Below, piece after piece: positions 8,877 to 17,516 of a stretch of DNA of 64,000 bases (position 1 is its first letter; every line of letters starts with the position of its first letter). Location of the stretch: NCBI GenBank assembly GCA_902786615.1, contig CADADE010000015.1:1-64000 (forward strand), given 5' to 3'. The position numbers were made by a program, and so were the translations under genes. This stretch comes from Oscillospiraceae bacterium (GTDB lineage: Bacteria > Bacillota_A > Clostridia > Oscillospirales > Oscillospiraceae). A model generated the notes under the pieces. That model made no database searches. It saw only the letters and a program-made list of their open reading frames with translations, and was not told the origin of the DNA.

Positions 8877-10106
8877 TTATTCCTCCACCGCGCTTGAGGG
8901 GGTGCAGACGATGTTCATCAGAATCTCCACCGCCTTGTCCATATCCTCGGCGGCGATATGCTCATAGGGGCCGTGGAAGGCCGCGCCCCCGGTGCCGAGG
9001 TTCGGGCACGGCAGACCCATGAAGCTCAGGCGCGCCCCGTCCGTGCCGCCGCGCACGGGTCTGCGCACCGGCTCAAGCCCGGCAAGGCGGATGGCCTTTT
9101 CCGCGCGATGGATGATCTCCATATGGTTGTTGAGAATGTCGGCCATATTGCGGTACTGCTCCTGGATCGTGAGCTCGACGGCTCCCTCGCCGTACTCGTC
9201 GTTGAGCGCCCGCTCGATCTCGCGGAGCTTTTCGCAGCGCGCGGCAAAGCCCTTGGCGTCATGGTCGCGGATGATGTATTTGAGCTTCGCCTCGCTCACG
9301 TCGCCGGACATGTCGGTGAGGTGATAAAAGCCCTCGTAATCCTCCGTACAGGCGGGGACCTCCTCCGGCGGGAGCATGGCGTTGACGCGCATGGCCAGGA
9401 GCGACGCGTTCACCATCACGCCCTTGGCGGAGCCGGGGTGGACGCTTTTGCCGTGGAGCTTCACTGTCGCGGAGGCGGCGTTGAAGGTCTCGTAATTGAT
9501 CTCCTCCACCGGTCCGCCGTCCACCGTGTAGGCAAAGTTCGCCCCGAAGCGGATGAAGTCCAGCAGCGCCGCCCCGTGGCCGATTTCCTCGTCCGGCGTG
9601 AAGCAGACGCCCACGGCGCAGTGGGGCCTGTCCCCCTTGAGAAGCTGTTCGCAGGCAGTCATGATCTCGGCCACGCCCGCCTTGTCGTCCGCGCCGAGGA
9701 GGGTTTTGCCGTTCGTGACGATGAGGGTCTTGCCGATATGCTCTTTGAGATCGGGAAAATCCGCGGGCCGCAGGACAAGGCCGCTCTTGCCGAGGGGCAG
9801 GTCCCTGCCGTCATAGTTTTTGACAAGCTTCGGCCGCACCCCCACGCCGGAAAAGCCCGGGGCGGTGTCGATATGGGCGATCAGGCCGATCATCGGCTCC
9901 GCCTTCATCTCCGGACTCGGCGGCAGAAAGCCGTAGGTGTAGGCCCTGGGGTCGGTGAAGACCCGCTTCATGCCGAGATCCTTCATCTCGTTTCGCAGAA
10001 GCCAGGCAAAGGCGTACTGCTTTTCCGTGCTGGGCGTGCGTTTGGCATGCTCGTCGCTCTGCGTGTCCACCGCCGCATAGCGCAGCAGACGTTCATAAGC
10101 TCTCAT
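8877..10106 (-). CDS. pepT: Peptidase T (tripeptide aminopeptidase)
   Basis: 409 residues, the standard PepT length. M20-family zinc metallopeptidase that removes N-terminal residues from tripeptides in the cytosol. Motifs in order: GLIAHIDTAPGFSG (zinc ligand His and base-supporting Asp), LLGADDKAGVAEIM (bridging Asp), CFTPDEEIGHGA (catalytic and metal Glu), YTVDGG, and near the end the HGPYEHI zinc histidine. GAAGAGGGA precedes the ATG. The intergenic region to the next gene (10107-10211) shows no clear promoter. High confidence. Confidence 0.95.
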   Translation of the reverse strand: MRAYERLLRYAAVDTQSDEHAKRTPSTEKQYAFAWLLRNEMKDLGMKRVFTDPRAYTYGFLPPSPEMKAEPMIGLIAHIDTAPGFSGVGVRPKLVKNYDGRDLPLGKSGLVLRPADFPDLKEHIGKTLIVTNGKTLLGADDKAGVAEIMTACEQLLKGDRPHCAVGVCFTPDEEIGHGAALLDFIRFGANFAYTVDGGPVEEINYETFNAASATVKLHGKSVHPGSAKGVMVNASLLAMRVNAMLPPEEVPACTEDYEGFYHLTDMSGDVSEAKLKYIIRDHDAKGFAARCEKLREIERALNDEYGEGAVELTIQEQYRNMADILNNHMEIIHRAEKAIRLAGLEPVRRPVRGGTDGARLSFMGLPCPNLGTGGAAFHGPYEHIAAEDMDKAVEILMNIVCTPSSAVEE

Positions 10107-10211
10107 AAAAATCCCTCTTCAGCGATAAATAAAGTCCAATTTTTTGTACAGCTTATATGTTATGATGCAGTCAAAGGAAGCGAAACCCGCTCCTCAACTC
10201 CAAACTCCACA

Positions 10212-10955
10212 CTATTTGTAGAGCTCCGCCGTAACGAAGAGCCGCCCCTTGCGGGAGCTGCCGCCGATCTCGACGACGCGCCCCTTGCCCGCGCCGCGCA
10301 GGCTAAGCACGTCCCCCTCCGCGACCGGCGCGTCCGGCTTGAGGCATTCGGCATAGTTGAGACTCAGCGCCCCGAGGGCGATCTGCCGCGCCGTCTCCGT
10401 GCGGGAGAGGTGGAAAAGTCCCGCCGCCACCGCGTCAAGCCTCAGGCTCATGACGGTGTAGCGCCGCTCCTCCGTGTGCTTCTCCCGCTGCGGGATCTCG
10501 GAAAGTGCGATCTCGCGCGCCTTGACCCCGAAGCGGCCCACCTTGTCGATGCTCAGCAGGTGGCGCAGCACGCTCGGTTGACATAACACAACAGCCTCCG
10601 ACCCGTCCACGAGGATGTCGCCGACCCACTCGCGCCCGACCCCCATGCCGAGGATCGCGCCCATGTAGTCCCGGTGGCCGGGGCTGCCGAAGGCGGCGGT
10701 GAGGCGCAGGGCGGCGATATGCTCCCCCACGTCCGGCGCTTCGCCCTCCATCCAGTCGGGCAGGAAGAAGGCGATGGTGCGCTCGGCGTCCGGGTAGCCG
10801 CCGGAAAACACCATTGAAGCAGCGCGAAGCTCCGGGTCATGCTCAAGGGCATAGCGCTCCGCCGGGGTGAGAAAGCCGGTGTTCGTGGGCGTCCCCTTCT
10901 GTTCGCAGCGGCGGGCCAGGTCGCGGGCGCGTTTAAGGATCTCTTCGTGTTCCAT
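10212..10955 (-). CDS. ylmH: YlmH-family RNA-binding protein with C-terminal S4 domain
   Basis: 247 residues. The N-terminal two thirds match the YlmH fold (TGFLTPAERYAL, GGYPDAERTIAFFLPDW, HRDYMGAILGMGVGREWVGDI) and the last 70 residues are an S4 domain (MSLRLDAVAAGLFHLSRTETARQIALGALSLNY, then GDVLSLRGAGKGRV). In Bacillus subtilis YlmH is usually in the divisome region and has been linked to ribosome-associated quality control, where it acts on 50S-peptidyl-tRNA complexes like RqcP. Here its start lies 23 bp inside the end of a ribosomal GTPase-nuclease fusion gene, so the two are translationally coupled, which points to a translation role. Confidence 0.88.
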   Translation of the reverse strand: MEHEEILKRARDLARRCEQKGTPTNTGFLTPAERYALEHDPELRAASMVFSGGYPDAERTIAFFLPDWMEGEAPDVGEHIAALRLTAAFGSPGHRDYMGAILGMGVGREWVGDILVDGSEAVVLCQPSVLRHLLSIDKVGRFGVKAREIALSEIPQREKHTEERRYTVMSLRLDAVAAGLFHLSRTETARQIALGALSLNYAECLKPDAPVAEGDVLSLRGAGKGRVVEIGGSSRKGRLFVTAELYK

Positions 10956-13530
10956 CGCTTACCCTCGTCTGATGGGCGTTGAAGTTTGTGCGCCGCAGCA
11001 GCTCTTCGATCTGGGAGAGGGCCCATTCCACCTCGCCCTTGAATTCGCCGGAGGAGCAGCGCAGCACCCCGGAGCGCAGGGCCGAGAGGCGGATGAGGTT
11101 GTCGCTCGTCACGACGCGCACGGCGTAGTTTCTGCCGATCTCGTCCACAATGCGCTCAATGTAGGCGTCGCCCGTCTCCCCGTCCTTGGTGAAGGCCACG
11201 GCGATATTGTGGTAATCCGTGCGGGAGCCGGGGTTTCCCGGCGTGCGGAAGCCGTCGAACACCAGCACGATCTTCGCGCCGGTGAAGCCCGCGTAGTCCG
11301 AGAGCATGTCCATCAGCCGCTCGCGCGCAAGATCCAGGCGCTCCGCGGCGAGGGCCTTGAGCTCGTCCCAGGCGAAGATGAGGTTATAGCCGTCGACGAT
11401 GATGTGCTCCTTGCGCGGGGCGATCTGCGAGACCTCGGTCACGGCGGCGTTTAACTGCCGCGCGCGGTATTCCGGGCGGCGGATGGGGCCGAACTCGCGC
11501 TCCATGATGGCCTCAAGCTCCCGCTCGTCAATGTTGTAGCTGCGAAGCCGGGGCGCGGGCCGGGCTGTCGGCTCTTCCCGCTTCGGCTTGAGGACGCTCT
11601 CGAGGTGCATGTAATCCGCGACCTCCCTCCAGCGCACGTTCATCCCCGCGCCGTGGGCGCAGAAGACGGAGTCGGCGGGGTTTTCCTCGTCCCGCTCCGG
11701 GTCGTAGCCCGTCTCCTCCACAATGCGCTTCTGCTCCGTACAGGGGCGGTAGCCGCAGGGCGTGAGGCTCAGGCGGCCCCGCCCGTGCGACCAGGCCACC
11801 AGCTCTTCCATGTAATTGGTGAGCTTCGCGGCGGGCGCCGCGCCCTCAAGGCGCAGATACTCGCCGTGTTCCTCCGGGGAGGAAAAGCTGCCGTTCATGG
11901 CGCGCACGTCCGTGATGGCCCTGCCGATCTGCTCCGCCGGCACCTCCAGCGCGAAGCTGTACCACGGCTCAAGCAGCACGCTCTCCGCCTGCATGAGTCC
12001 CTGCCGCACGGCGCGGTAGGTCGCCTGGCGGAAGTCCCCGCCCTCGGTGTGCTTGACGTGGGCTTTGCCCGCGGCAAGGCTGATGCGCATATCGGTGATG
12101 GGCTCGCCGGTCAGCACGCCCCGGTGCTGCTTTTCCGCGAGGTGCGTGAGGATCAGGCGCTGCCAGTTGCGGTCCAGCGCGTCCTCGGGACAGATGCTGT
12201 CAAAGCTCAGGCCGCTCCCGGCGGGCAGGGGCTCCAGCAGCAAATGCACCTCGGCATAATGGCGCAGGGGCTCGAAATGCCCCACGCCCTCAACGGTGTT
12301 TCTGATCGTCTCCCGATAGAGGATGCGCCCGGCGTCAAGCTCGACCTCGGCGTCGAAGCGCTCCTTCACGAGACTTTTGAAGATTTCGGCCTGCACCCGG
12401 CCCATGAGCTGCACGCTGATCTCGCGCGCGTGCGCGTCCCAGAGGATGTGAAGCTGCGGGTCCTCCTGATCCAATTGCATGAGCTTCGGCAGGAGAACCA
12501 TGGGGTCGGTTCCTTTCGGCAGGCGCAGGCGGTAGCTCATGACCGGCTCCAATACCGCGGCCTCCGCGTCGCCCTCCGCGCCGAGACCCTGACCGGGCCT
12601 TGTCCCGCTCAGGCCGAGGGCCGCGCAGATCCAGCCCGCCGAAACCTCCTCGACGGCGTCAAACTTTGTGCCGGAGTAGATGCGAAGCTGGCTGATCTTC
12701 TCCTCGACCGCCTCCCCGGCGGCGTCGGTATAGTGAAGGAGACTGCGCACTTTAAGGCTTCCGCCCGTGACCTTCAGCCAGGTCAGGCGGCTGCCCTGCG
12801 CGTCGCGGGAGATTTTATACACCCTCGCGGCGAAATCCGGCCCGTACTGCGGCCTCGGCGCGAAGCGCGCCAGCGCGTCCAGGAATTCGCCGACGCCCTC
12901 GGTCTTCAAACCGGAGCCGAAAAAGCAGGGGCAGAGCCGCCGGGCGGCGATCAGGGCGCGGATGGTATCGTCTCCGACCGCGCCGTTTTCCAGATATTCC
13001 TCCATGGCCCCCTCGTCGCAGAGGGCGAGGTTTTCATGCAGCGCGTCGGCGGGCGCGCCGAAATCGACGCAGCGCTCCGTGAGATGCGCCGTGAGCTCCG
13101 CCATCAGGGCCTCGCGTCCGGGGCCGGGCAGGTCCATCTTGGTCACGAAGACAAAGGTCGGTACCGCGTAGCGCTCCAAAAGCTTCCAGAGCGTCTCGGT
13201 GTGCGCCTGCACGCCGTCCGTCCCGCTGATGACCAGCACCGCCGCGTCCAGCACGCAGAGCGTCCTCTCACACTCGGCGGAGAAATCCACATGACCCGGG
13301 GTGTCCAGCAGGGTCAGGCTCCCGTCCCCCAGGGGCAGGATCGCCTGCTTGGAGAAGATGGTGATGCCCCGCTGCCGCTCCAGGCTGTGGGTATCGAGGA
13401 AGCTGTCGCGGTGGTCGACCCTTCCCAGCGTTTTCAGTTTTCCCGAGAGATAGAGCATGGCCTCGGACAAGGTGGTCTTGCCCGCGTCCACATGGGCCAG
13501 GATGCCCAGCACGGTGTTGTTCGTATTCAT
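10933..13530 (-). CDS. Tet(M)-like ribosomal-protection GTPase fused to a Rae1/YacP-like NYN nuclease
   Basis: 865 residues. Residues 1 to about 640 are an EF-G/Tet(M)-type translational GTPase: G1 AHVDAGKTT, G2 RGITIFS, G3 DTPGHVDFS, G4 TKMD instead of the usual NKxD, followed by domains II-V. After a basic linker, residues 708-850 form an NYN/PIN-like nuclease domain with the acidic residues expected for metal binding: IIVDGYNLIFAW, VLVFDGF, GDAYIERIVDE and VVTSDN. That part is closest in kind to YacP/Rae1, which cuts mRNA in the ribosomal A site in B. subtilis. Standard Tet(M) proteins are about 640 residues and lack this domain. The gene overlaps ylmH. The joint role is inferred: sensing stalled ribosomes and cutting their mRNA. 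Confidence 0.85.
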   Translation of the reverse strand: MNTNNTVLGILAHVDAGKTTLSEAMLYLSGKLKTLGRVDHRDSFLDTHSLERQRGITIFSKQAILPLGDGSLTLLDTPGHVDFSAECERTLCVLDAAVLVISGTDGVQAHTETLWKLLERYAVPTFVFVTKMDLPGPGREALMAELTAHLTERCVDFGAPADALHENLALCDEGAMEEYLENGAVGDDTIRALIAARRLCPCFFGSGLKTEGVGEFLDALARFAPRPQYGPDFAARVYKISRDAQGSRLTWLKVTGGSLKVRSLLHYTDAAGEAVEEKISQLRIYSGTKFDAVEEVSAGWICAALGLSGTRPGQGLGAEGDAEAAVLEPVMSYRLRLPKGTDPMVLLPKLMQLDQEDPQLHILWDAHAREISVQLMGRVQAEIFKSLVKERFDAEVELDAGRILYRETIRNTVEGVGHFEPLRHYAEVHLLLEPLPAGSGLSFDSICPEDALDRNWQRLILTHLAEKQHRGVLTGEPITDMRISLAAGKAHVKHTEGGDFRQATYRAVRQGLMQAESVLLEPWYSFALEVPAEQIGRAITDVRAMNGSFSSPEEHGEYLRLEGAAPAAKLTNYMEELVAWSHGRGRLSLTPCGYRPCTEQKRIVEETGYDPERDEENPADSVFCAHGAGMNVRWREVADYMHLESVLKPKREEPTARPAPRLRSYNIDERELEAIMEREFGPIRRPEYRARQLNAAVTEVSQIAPRKEHIIVDGYNLIFAWDELKALAAERLDLARERLMDMLSDYAGFTGAKIVLVFDGFRTPGNPGSRTDYHNIAVAFTKDGETGDAYIERIVDEIGRNYAVRVVTSDNLIRLSALRSGVLRCSSGEFKGEVEWALSQIEELLRRTNFNAHQTRVSDGTRRDP

Positions 13531-13671
13531 ACGGCTGCATTTTACCAGCTTTTTACCAAAGAATCAATCGTAAATCTACCGATTGCAGCGGTGTTATGTA
13601 ACCTTTTGCACATTGCATGCAAAAAGAAATACGATTTTCTGAAACTTTGTCTATTATTTTTGTAAAAGACA

Positions 13672-13680
13672 TGTTATAAT
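13672..13680 (+). promoter_or_regulatory. Extended -10 promoter for the two-component operon
   Basis: TG-T-TATAAT, an extended -10 element (TATAAT at 13675-13680), about 75 bases before the response regulator start, inside a 215-bp AT-rich gap between the divergent GTPase gene and the regulator. No good -35 box is seen at 16-18 bases. Confidence 0.6.
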
Positions 13681-13755
13681 TATAGAGTATATTGCAATCT
13701 CATTTTCGATACCGCTTCTATTTCTTATTATATATAATAAAGGGGTACACAGCAA

Positions 13756-14445
13756 ATGAAAAAAATTCTCGTTTTGGAGGATGAGTCCAATATTCGCAGC
13801 TTTGTGGTCATCAATCTGCGCCGCAGCGGCTTTGAACCCATCGAGGCCGCAAACGGGGAAGAAGCCCTGGAAAAGCTGAAGGTCAACCCGGATATCTGCC
13901 TTGCCCTGCTGGACGTGATGCTGCCGGATATCGACGGGTTTGAGGTCTGCCGCCGCATCCGCGCCTCCGGCTCCAAGATGGGCATTATCATGCTCACGGC
14001 GAAAAACCAGGAGATCGACAAGGTCACCGGCCTCATGACCGGGGCGGACGACTATGTGACCAAGCCCTTCTCCCCTGCCGAGCTCACCGCCCGCGTCGAC
14101 GCGCTCATTCGCCGCCTGGGCGTGGATGAGGACGAAAAGTCCTCCACCGAGATCGTGAGCGGCCCCTTCCTCCTGAACACCCGCAACCGCACCCTCGAAA
14201 AGGACGGGCAGCGCCTCAAGCTGACGCAGATCGAATACATGCTCATCAAGCTCTTCATGGAAAATCCCGGCAAGGCCATGAGCCGCGAGGATATCCTGAC
14301 CGCCGTCTGGGGCAGCGACTTTTCGGGCGAGCTCAAGACCGTGGACGTGAATATCCGGAGACTGCGCATCAAGATCGAGGACGACCCCACCGAGCCGGAA
14401 TACCTCACCACCGTGTGGGGCTACGGGTACAAGTGGGGATACTGA
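13756..14445 (+). CDS. OmpR/PhoB-family response regulator
   Basis: 229 residues. Receiver domain at 1-120 with acidic pocket (Glu8, Asp9), phospho-acceptor Asp53 in LLDVMLPD and Lys103 in VTKPFSP. The winged-helix DNA-binding domain covers about 130-229 (TQIEYMLIKLFMENPGKAMSREDILTAVWG, VDVNIRRLRIKIEDDP, TVWGYGYKW). The histidine kinase gene starts 106 bp downstream on the same strand, with a strong hairpin in the space between. Target genes are not indicated by the sequence. Confidence 0.93.
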   Translation: MKKILVLEDESNIRSFVVINLRRSGFEPIEAANGEEALEKLKVNPDICLALLDVMLPDIDGFEVCRRIRASGSKMGIIMLTAKNQEIDKVTGLMTGADDYVTKPFSPAELTARVDALIRRLGVDEDEKSSTEIVSGPFLLNTRNRTLEKDGQRLKLTQIEYMLIKLFMENPGKAMSREDILTAVWGSDFSGELKTVDVNIRRLRIKIEDDPTEPEYLTTVWGYGYKWGY

Positions 14446-14447
14446 AT

Positions 14448-14474
14448 CAAATGAACGGCAAGACCGTTCATTTG
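14448..14474 (+). promoter_or_regulatory. Hairpin between response regulator and kinase genes
   Basis: CAAATGAACGG (14448-14458) and CCGTTCATTTG (14464-14474) form a perfect 11-bp stem with a 5-base loop just after the regulator stop. A T-rich stretch follows a few bases later (TTTCTTTTT), so it may be an attenuating terminator or a processing site that lowers kinase relative to regulator expression. Confidence 0.6.
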
Positions 14475-14551
14475 AGATTGCATTTCTTTTTCGCATACGC
14501 GAAAAACTCTGCGAGGCTTTGCTGCGCAATCATCATTAGGAAGTACGTTTC

Positions 14552-15556
14552 ATGTTTGGCAATTTACGGACACAACTGCTGCTGTCGAGCATTGCGGCGC
14601 TGGCGCTGCTGCTGATGGGCACCTGGGCCTCCAGCCATGGGCTGATGGGCTGGGCCACCGCGATTTTCATCGCCGTGTGCGCCTATGTCATCGCCGTCAA
14701 CATCTGGTTCTGGTACTGCGTGGCGGGCCCGCTCGGGAAGCTGCGCGACTTTGCAAAGCGCATCTCCTCCGGCAGCTACGGTATCAAGACGGAGGAATTC
14801 GAGGTGGACGAGATCGGCTACCTCGCCGAGGAGATCAACAGCATCTCCGAAAAAACCGCCCTCGCCGAGAAAACCAGGACCGAGTTTATCTCCCAGGTCT
14901 CGCACGAGCTGCGCACGCCCCTCACCGCCATCACCGGCTGGGCCGAGACCATCGCCTACGACCCCGCGGTGCAGGGCGACTCCCTGCGCGGCATCCACAT
15001 CATCTCCAAGGAGGCCGAGCGCCTGACAAACATGGTCAAGGAGCTTTTGGAGTTCACCCGCATTCAGGACGGGCGCTTCAATCTCCAGATCGAGCTCATC
15101 GACATCGCGGCCGAGCTGGAGGACGCCCTCTTTACATACGGAGAGCTCATGAAGTCCGCCGGGATGAAGGTCAAGTATTCCGGCCCGCAAAGCGAGATCC
15201 CGCTCATCCCCGGCGACTCCGAACGGCTCAAGCAGGTGTTTTTGAACCTGCTGGACAACGCCATGAAGCACGGCGGCGACGGCGGCAGGATCGACGTCTC
15301 CCTCCGACAGGAGGAAGGGCATGTGCGCATCAACGTGCGCGACTATGGCCACGGCATCCCGGAGGCGGAGCTTCCCCACGTGAAGGAAAAGTTTTACAAG
15401 GGCAGCTCCAAAAACCGCGGCACCGGCATCGGCCTTGCCGTGTGCGACGAGATCGTCACCCGCCACGGCGGCACGCTCACCGTCTCGAACGCCCCCGGCA
15501 AGGAGGGCGGCTGTCTTGTGTCCATGACGCTGCCGCTCAGCGGAAGCAAACAGTAA
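14552..15556 (+). CDS. Sensor histidine kinase of the OmpR-type pair
   Basis: 334 residues, a small kinase. Two hydrophobic segments (about 8-28 and 34-56) with almost no extracellular loop, a HAMP-like linker, HisKA with SHELRTP (His118), and HATPase_c with the N box (NLLDNAMKHGG), G1 (DYGHGIPEAE) and G2 (GTGIGLAVCDEIV). The missing external loop suggests sensing within the membrane or through a partner. Cognate to the response regulator just upstream. Confidence 0.92.
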   Translation: MFGNLRTQLLLSSIAALALLLMGTWASSHGLMGWATAIFIAVCAYVIAVNIWFWYCVAGPLGKLRDFAKRISSGSYGIKTEEFEVDEIGYLAEEINSISEKTALAEKTRTEFISQVSHELRTPLTAITGWAETIAYDPAVQGDSLRGIHIISKEAERLTNMVKELLEFTRIQDGRFNLQIELIDIAAELEDALFTYGELMKSAGMKVKYSGPQSEIPLIPGDSERLKQVFLNLLDNAMKHGGDGGRIDVSLRQEEGHVRINVRDYGHGIPEAELPHVKEKFYKGSSKNRGTGIGLAVCDEIVTRHGGTLTVSNAPGKEGGCLVSMTLPLSGSKQ

Positions 15557-15594
15557 ACCATTGTTTTTATTGTACAGACAGAGGAGAATCCAAG

Positions 15595-16545
15595 TTGAAA
15601 AATCCTAAATCATGCAGCTTCAAAACCTCCATCGGCGGCCAGGCCCTCATTGAAGGGATCCTGATGCGCGGCCCGCAGAAGCAGGCCATCGTCTGCCGCA
15701 CCAAGGACGGGCTTGTGGAGAAAATCGACGAGCTCAAATTCATCAAGGACCGCTATCCCATCCTGGGCTGGCCGCTCATACGCGGCTGCGCCATCTTCCT
15801 CAGCTCCATGATCAACGGCATGCAGGCGCTGACCTACTCGGCCAGTCTCGTGCCCATTGAGGAGCAGGGCGAGCCGGACAAGATCGACCAGTGGATCGAA
15901 AAGCACTTTTCCGAGGAAAAGGCCAAAAACATCATCATCGGCGTGGCGGTCGTGCTCGGCATCGCGCTGAGCCTGTTCCTGTTCATCTTCCTGCCCGCCG
16001 TCATCGTGAGCCTCATCAAGCCCCTGACGGAGAGCCTCTTCGTGCGCAACATTGCCGAGGGTCTGACCCGTGTGGTGATCCTGCTTGCCTACATGAAGCT
16101 CGTCACCCTCACCCCCGACGTCAAGCGCCTCTTCTCCTACCACGGGGCGGAGCACAAGACCATCTTCTGCTACGAGCACGGCAAGGAGCTCACGGTCGAG
16201 AACGTGCGGCCCGAGTCCCGCTTCCACCCCCGCTGCGGCACCAGCTTCCTGCTGGTCGTGGTCGTGGTGAGTATCCTGGTCAACTCCGTAGTGCGCGTAC
16301 AGAACACCTTTGCCCGCATGGGCTTCCATCTGCTGCTTCTGCCGCTTGTGGTCGGCATCAGCTATGAGATCAACCGCTGGTGCGGTCTGCACGACAACTG
16401 GCTGTCCGCCGCGCTCTCCGCGCCGGGCAAGTGGCTGCAGCGCATCACCACCAACGAGCCGGACGACAGCATGATCGAGGTTGCCATCCGCGCAATGGAG
16501 CTTGTCATCCCGGAAAAACAGGGCAGCGACGCCTGGGGGAGCTGA
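15595..16545 (+). CDS. DUF1385 (YqhQ-like) membrane protein
   Basis: 316 residues from a TTG codon at 15595; GAGGAG at 15581-15586 is 8 bases away and no ATG or GTG gives the conserved N-terminus (SIGGQALIEGILMRGPQ), so the unusual start is well supported. At least three membrane segments. The conserved cytoplasmic or interfacial block YHGAEHKTIFCYEHGKEL, then RFHPRCGTSFL, has His/Glu/Cys residues resembling a metal site. The family has no assigned biochemical function. It is very often next to prmC in Clostridia, as here (8-bp gap). Confidence 0.85.
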   Translation: MKNPKSCSFKTSIGGQALIEGILMRGPQKQAIVCRTKDGLVEKIDELKFIKDRYPILGWPLIRGCAIFLSSMINGMQALTYSASLVPIEEQGEPDKIDQWIEKHFSEEKAKNIIIGVAVVLGIALSLFLFIFLPAVIVSLIKPLTESLFVRNIAEGLTRVVILLAYMKLVTLTPDVKRLFSYHGAEHKTIFCYEHGKELTVENVRPESRFHPRCGTSFLLVVVVVSILVNSVVRVQNTFARMGFHLLLLPLVVGISYEINRWCGLHDNWLSAALSAPGKWLQRITTNEPDDSMIEVAIRAMELVIPEKQGSDAWGS

Positions 16546-16552
16546 AGGATCT

Positions 16553-17407
16553 TTGAAAACCTATAACGAGCTTTACATCAACACCCGCAACACGCTCAAG
16601 CGTAGCGGGATCGAGGCCTACGCCCTGGAGGCGCGGGTGCTTGTGGCAAGCGCCGCCGGCAAGACCGTGCAGCAGCTTCTGCGGGATCTGAACCTCTACA
16701 CCACCGCTCCGGTGGAGGCGCTTGTGGAGGAGTACACCGCGCGCAGGCTCAAGGGCGAGCCTGTGGCCTACATCACGGGCGACTGGGAGTTTTACGGCCT
16801 GCCCATGAAGGTGACGAAGGACGTGCTTATCCCCAGGCCCGACACGGAGCTTCTGGTGGATCTTGTCAAAGCGGCGCTCACCGGCTACAAGATGGACGCG
16901 CGCATTCTGGATCTGTGCTGCGGGAGCGGGTGCATCACCTGCGCCGTGGGACATGAGCTGCCTGCGACGAAGCTGGTCGCCGTCGACCTCAGCGCAAGCG
17001 CTCTGGAGATCTGCCGCGTGAACGTGAGTCTCAACCGGCTTACCACCCGCGTGATCTGCATGCAGGCGGACGCCACTGTCTCTCCCCCGCTCGGGATCGG
17101 GAGCTTCGACGTGATCGTCTCCAATCCCCCCTACATCGCCACCGAGGAAATCCGCTCGCTCGACCGCTCCGTGAAGGATTACGAGCCGATCTGGGCACTC
17201 GACGGCGGGACGGACGGGCTGCGCTTTTACAAGGCCATCATCAAATACTGGAAGACCCTGCTGCGCCCGGAGGGGCTTCTGATCTTTGAGGTCGGCGAGG
17301 GGCAGGCCCAGACGGTGGCCGATATGCTGATGGCCGCGGGCTTCGCCTCCACCTCGACCCACAAGGATACAAGAGGCGTGGAGAGAGCCGTCGTGGGGAG
17401 AATGTGA
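16553..17407 (+). CDS. prmC: Peptide chain release factor N5-glutamine methyltransferase
   Basis: 284 residues from a TTG at 16553, which gives the expected N-terminus (KTYNELYINTRNTLKRSGIEA); the frame is open further upstream inside the DUF1385 gene but without homology. It methylates the Gln of the GGQ motif of RF1/RF2 using SAM. Motifs: an N-terminal helical domain (1-90), ILDLCCGSGCITCAVG for SAM binding and VSNPPYIATEEI, the NPPY catalytic motif. It forms a pair with the DUF1385 gene; both use TTG starts. prfA is not adjacent, unlike in many genomes. Confidence 0.93.
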   Translation: MKTYNELYINTRNTLKRSGIEAYALEARVLVASAAGKTVQQLLRDLNLYTTAPVEALVEEYTARRLKGEPVAYITGDWEFYGLPMKVTKDVLIPRPDTELLVDLVKAALTGYKMDARILDLCCGSGCITCAVGHELPATKLVAVDLSASALEICRVNVSLNRLTTRVICMQADATVSPPLGIGSFDVIVSNPPYIATEEIRSLDRSVKDYEPIWALDGGTDGLRFYKAIIKYWKTLLRPEGLLIFEVGEGQAQTVADMLMAAGFASTSTHKDTRGVERAVVGRM

Positions 17408-17408
17408 A

Positions 17409-17516
17409 CTTTCAGCTCCCTCTGTGAGGGAGCTGTCTGCCGACATGGCAAACCCCTTCCACCGCTGAAGCGGTCCCCCTCCCCCGTTCGCCGCAGGCGG
17501 CTGGTGGAGGCAAGAA
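17409..17516. repeat. Interspersed hairpin repeat, family B partial copy (upstream of recA)
   Basis: Fills the prmC-recA gap. It starts with the AGCTCCCT...AGGGAGCTGTC hairpin shared with the copies at 21170, 37318 and 57839, but the second half (TTCGCCGCAGGCGGC hairpin and GGTGGAGGCAAG end) differs from them. No LexA-type operator (GAAC-N4-GTTC) is visible between prmC and recA. Confidence 0.7.

Noticed and set aside
10933..13530. Acquired tetracycline-resistance gene
   Set aside because: Although related to Tet(M), it is fused to a nuclease domain, coupled to ylmH, has an altered G4 motif, base composition like its neighbours, and no mobile element around it. A housekeeping translation role is more likely.
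11605..13665. 686-codon plus-strand frame opposite the GTPase-nuclease gene
   Set aside because: The minus-strand frame has clear GTPase and NYN motifs; the opposite frame reads as His/Arg/Gln-rich sequence with no family pattern.
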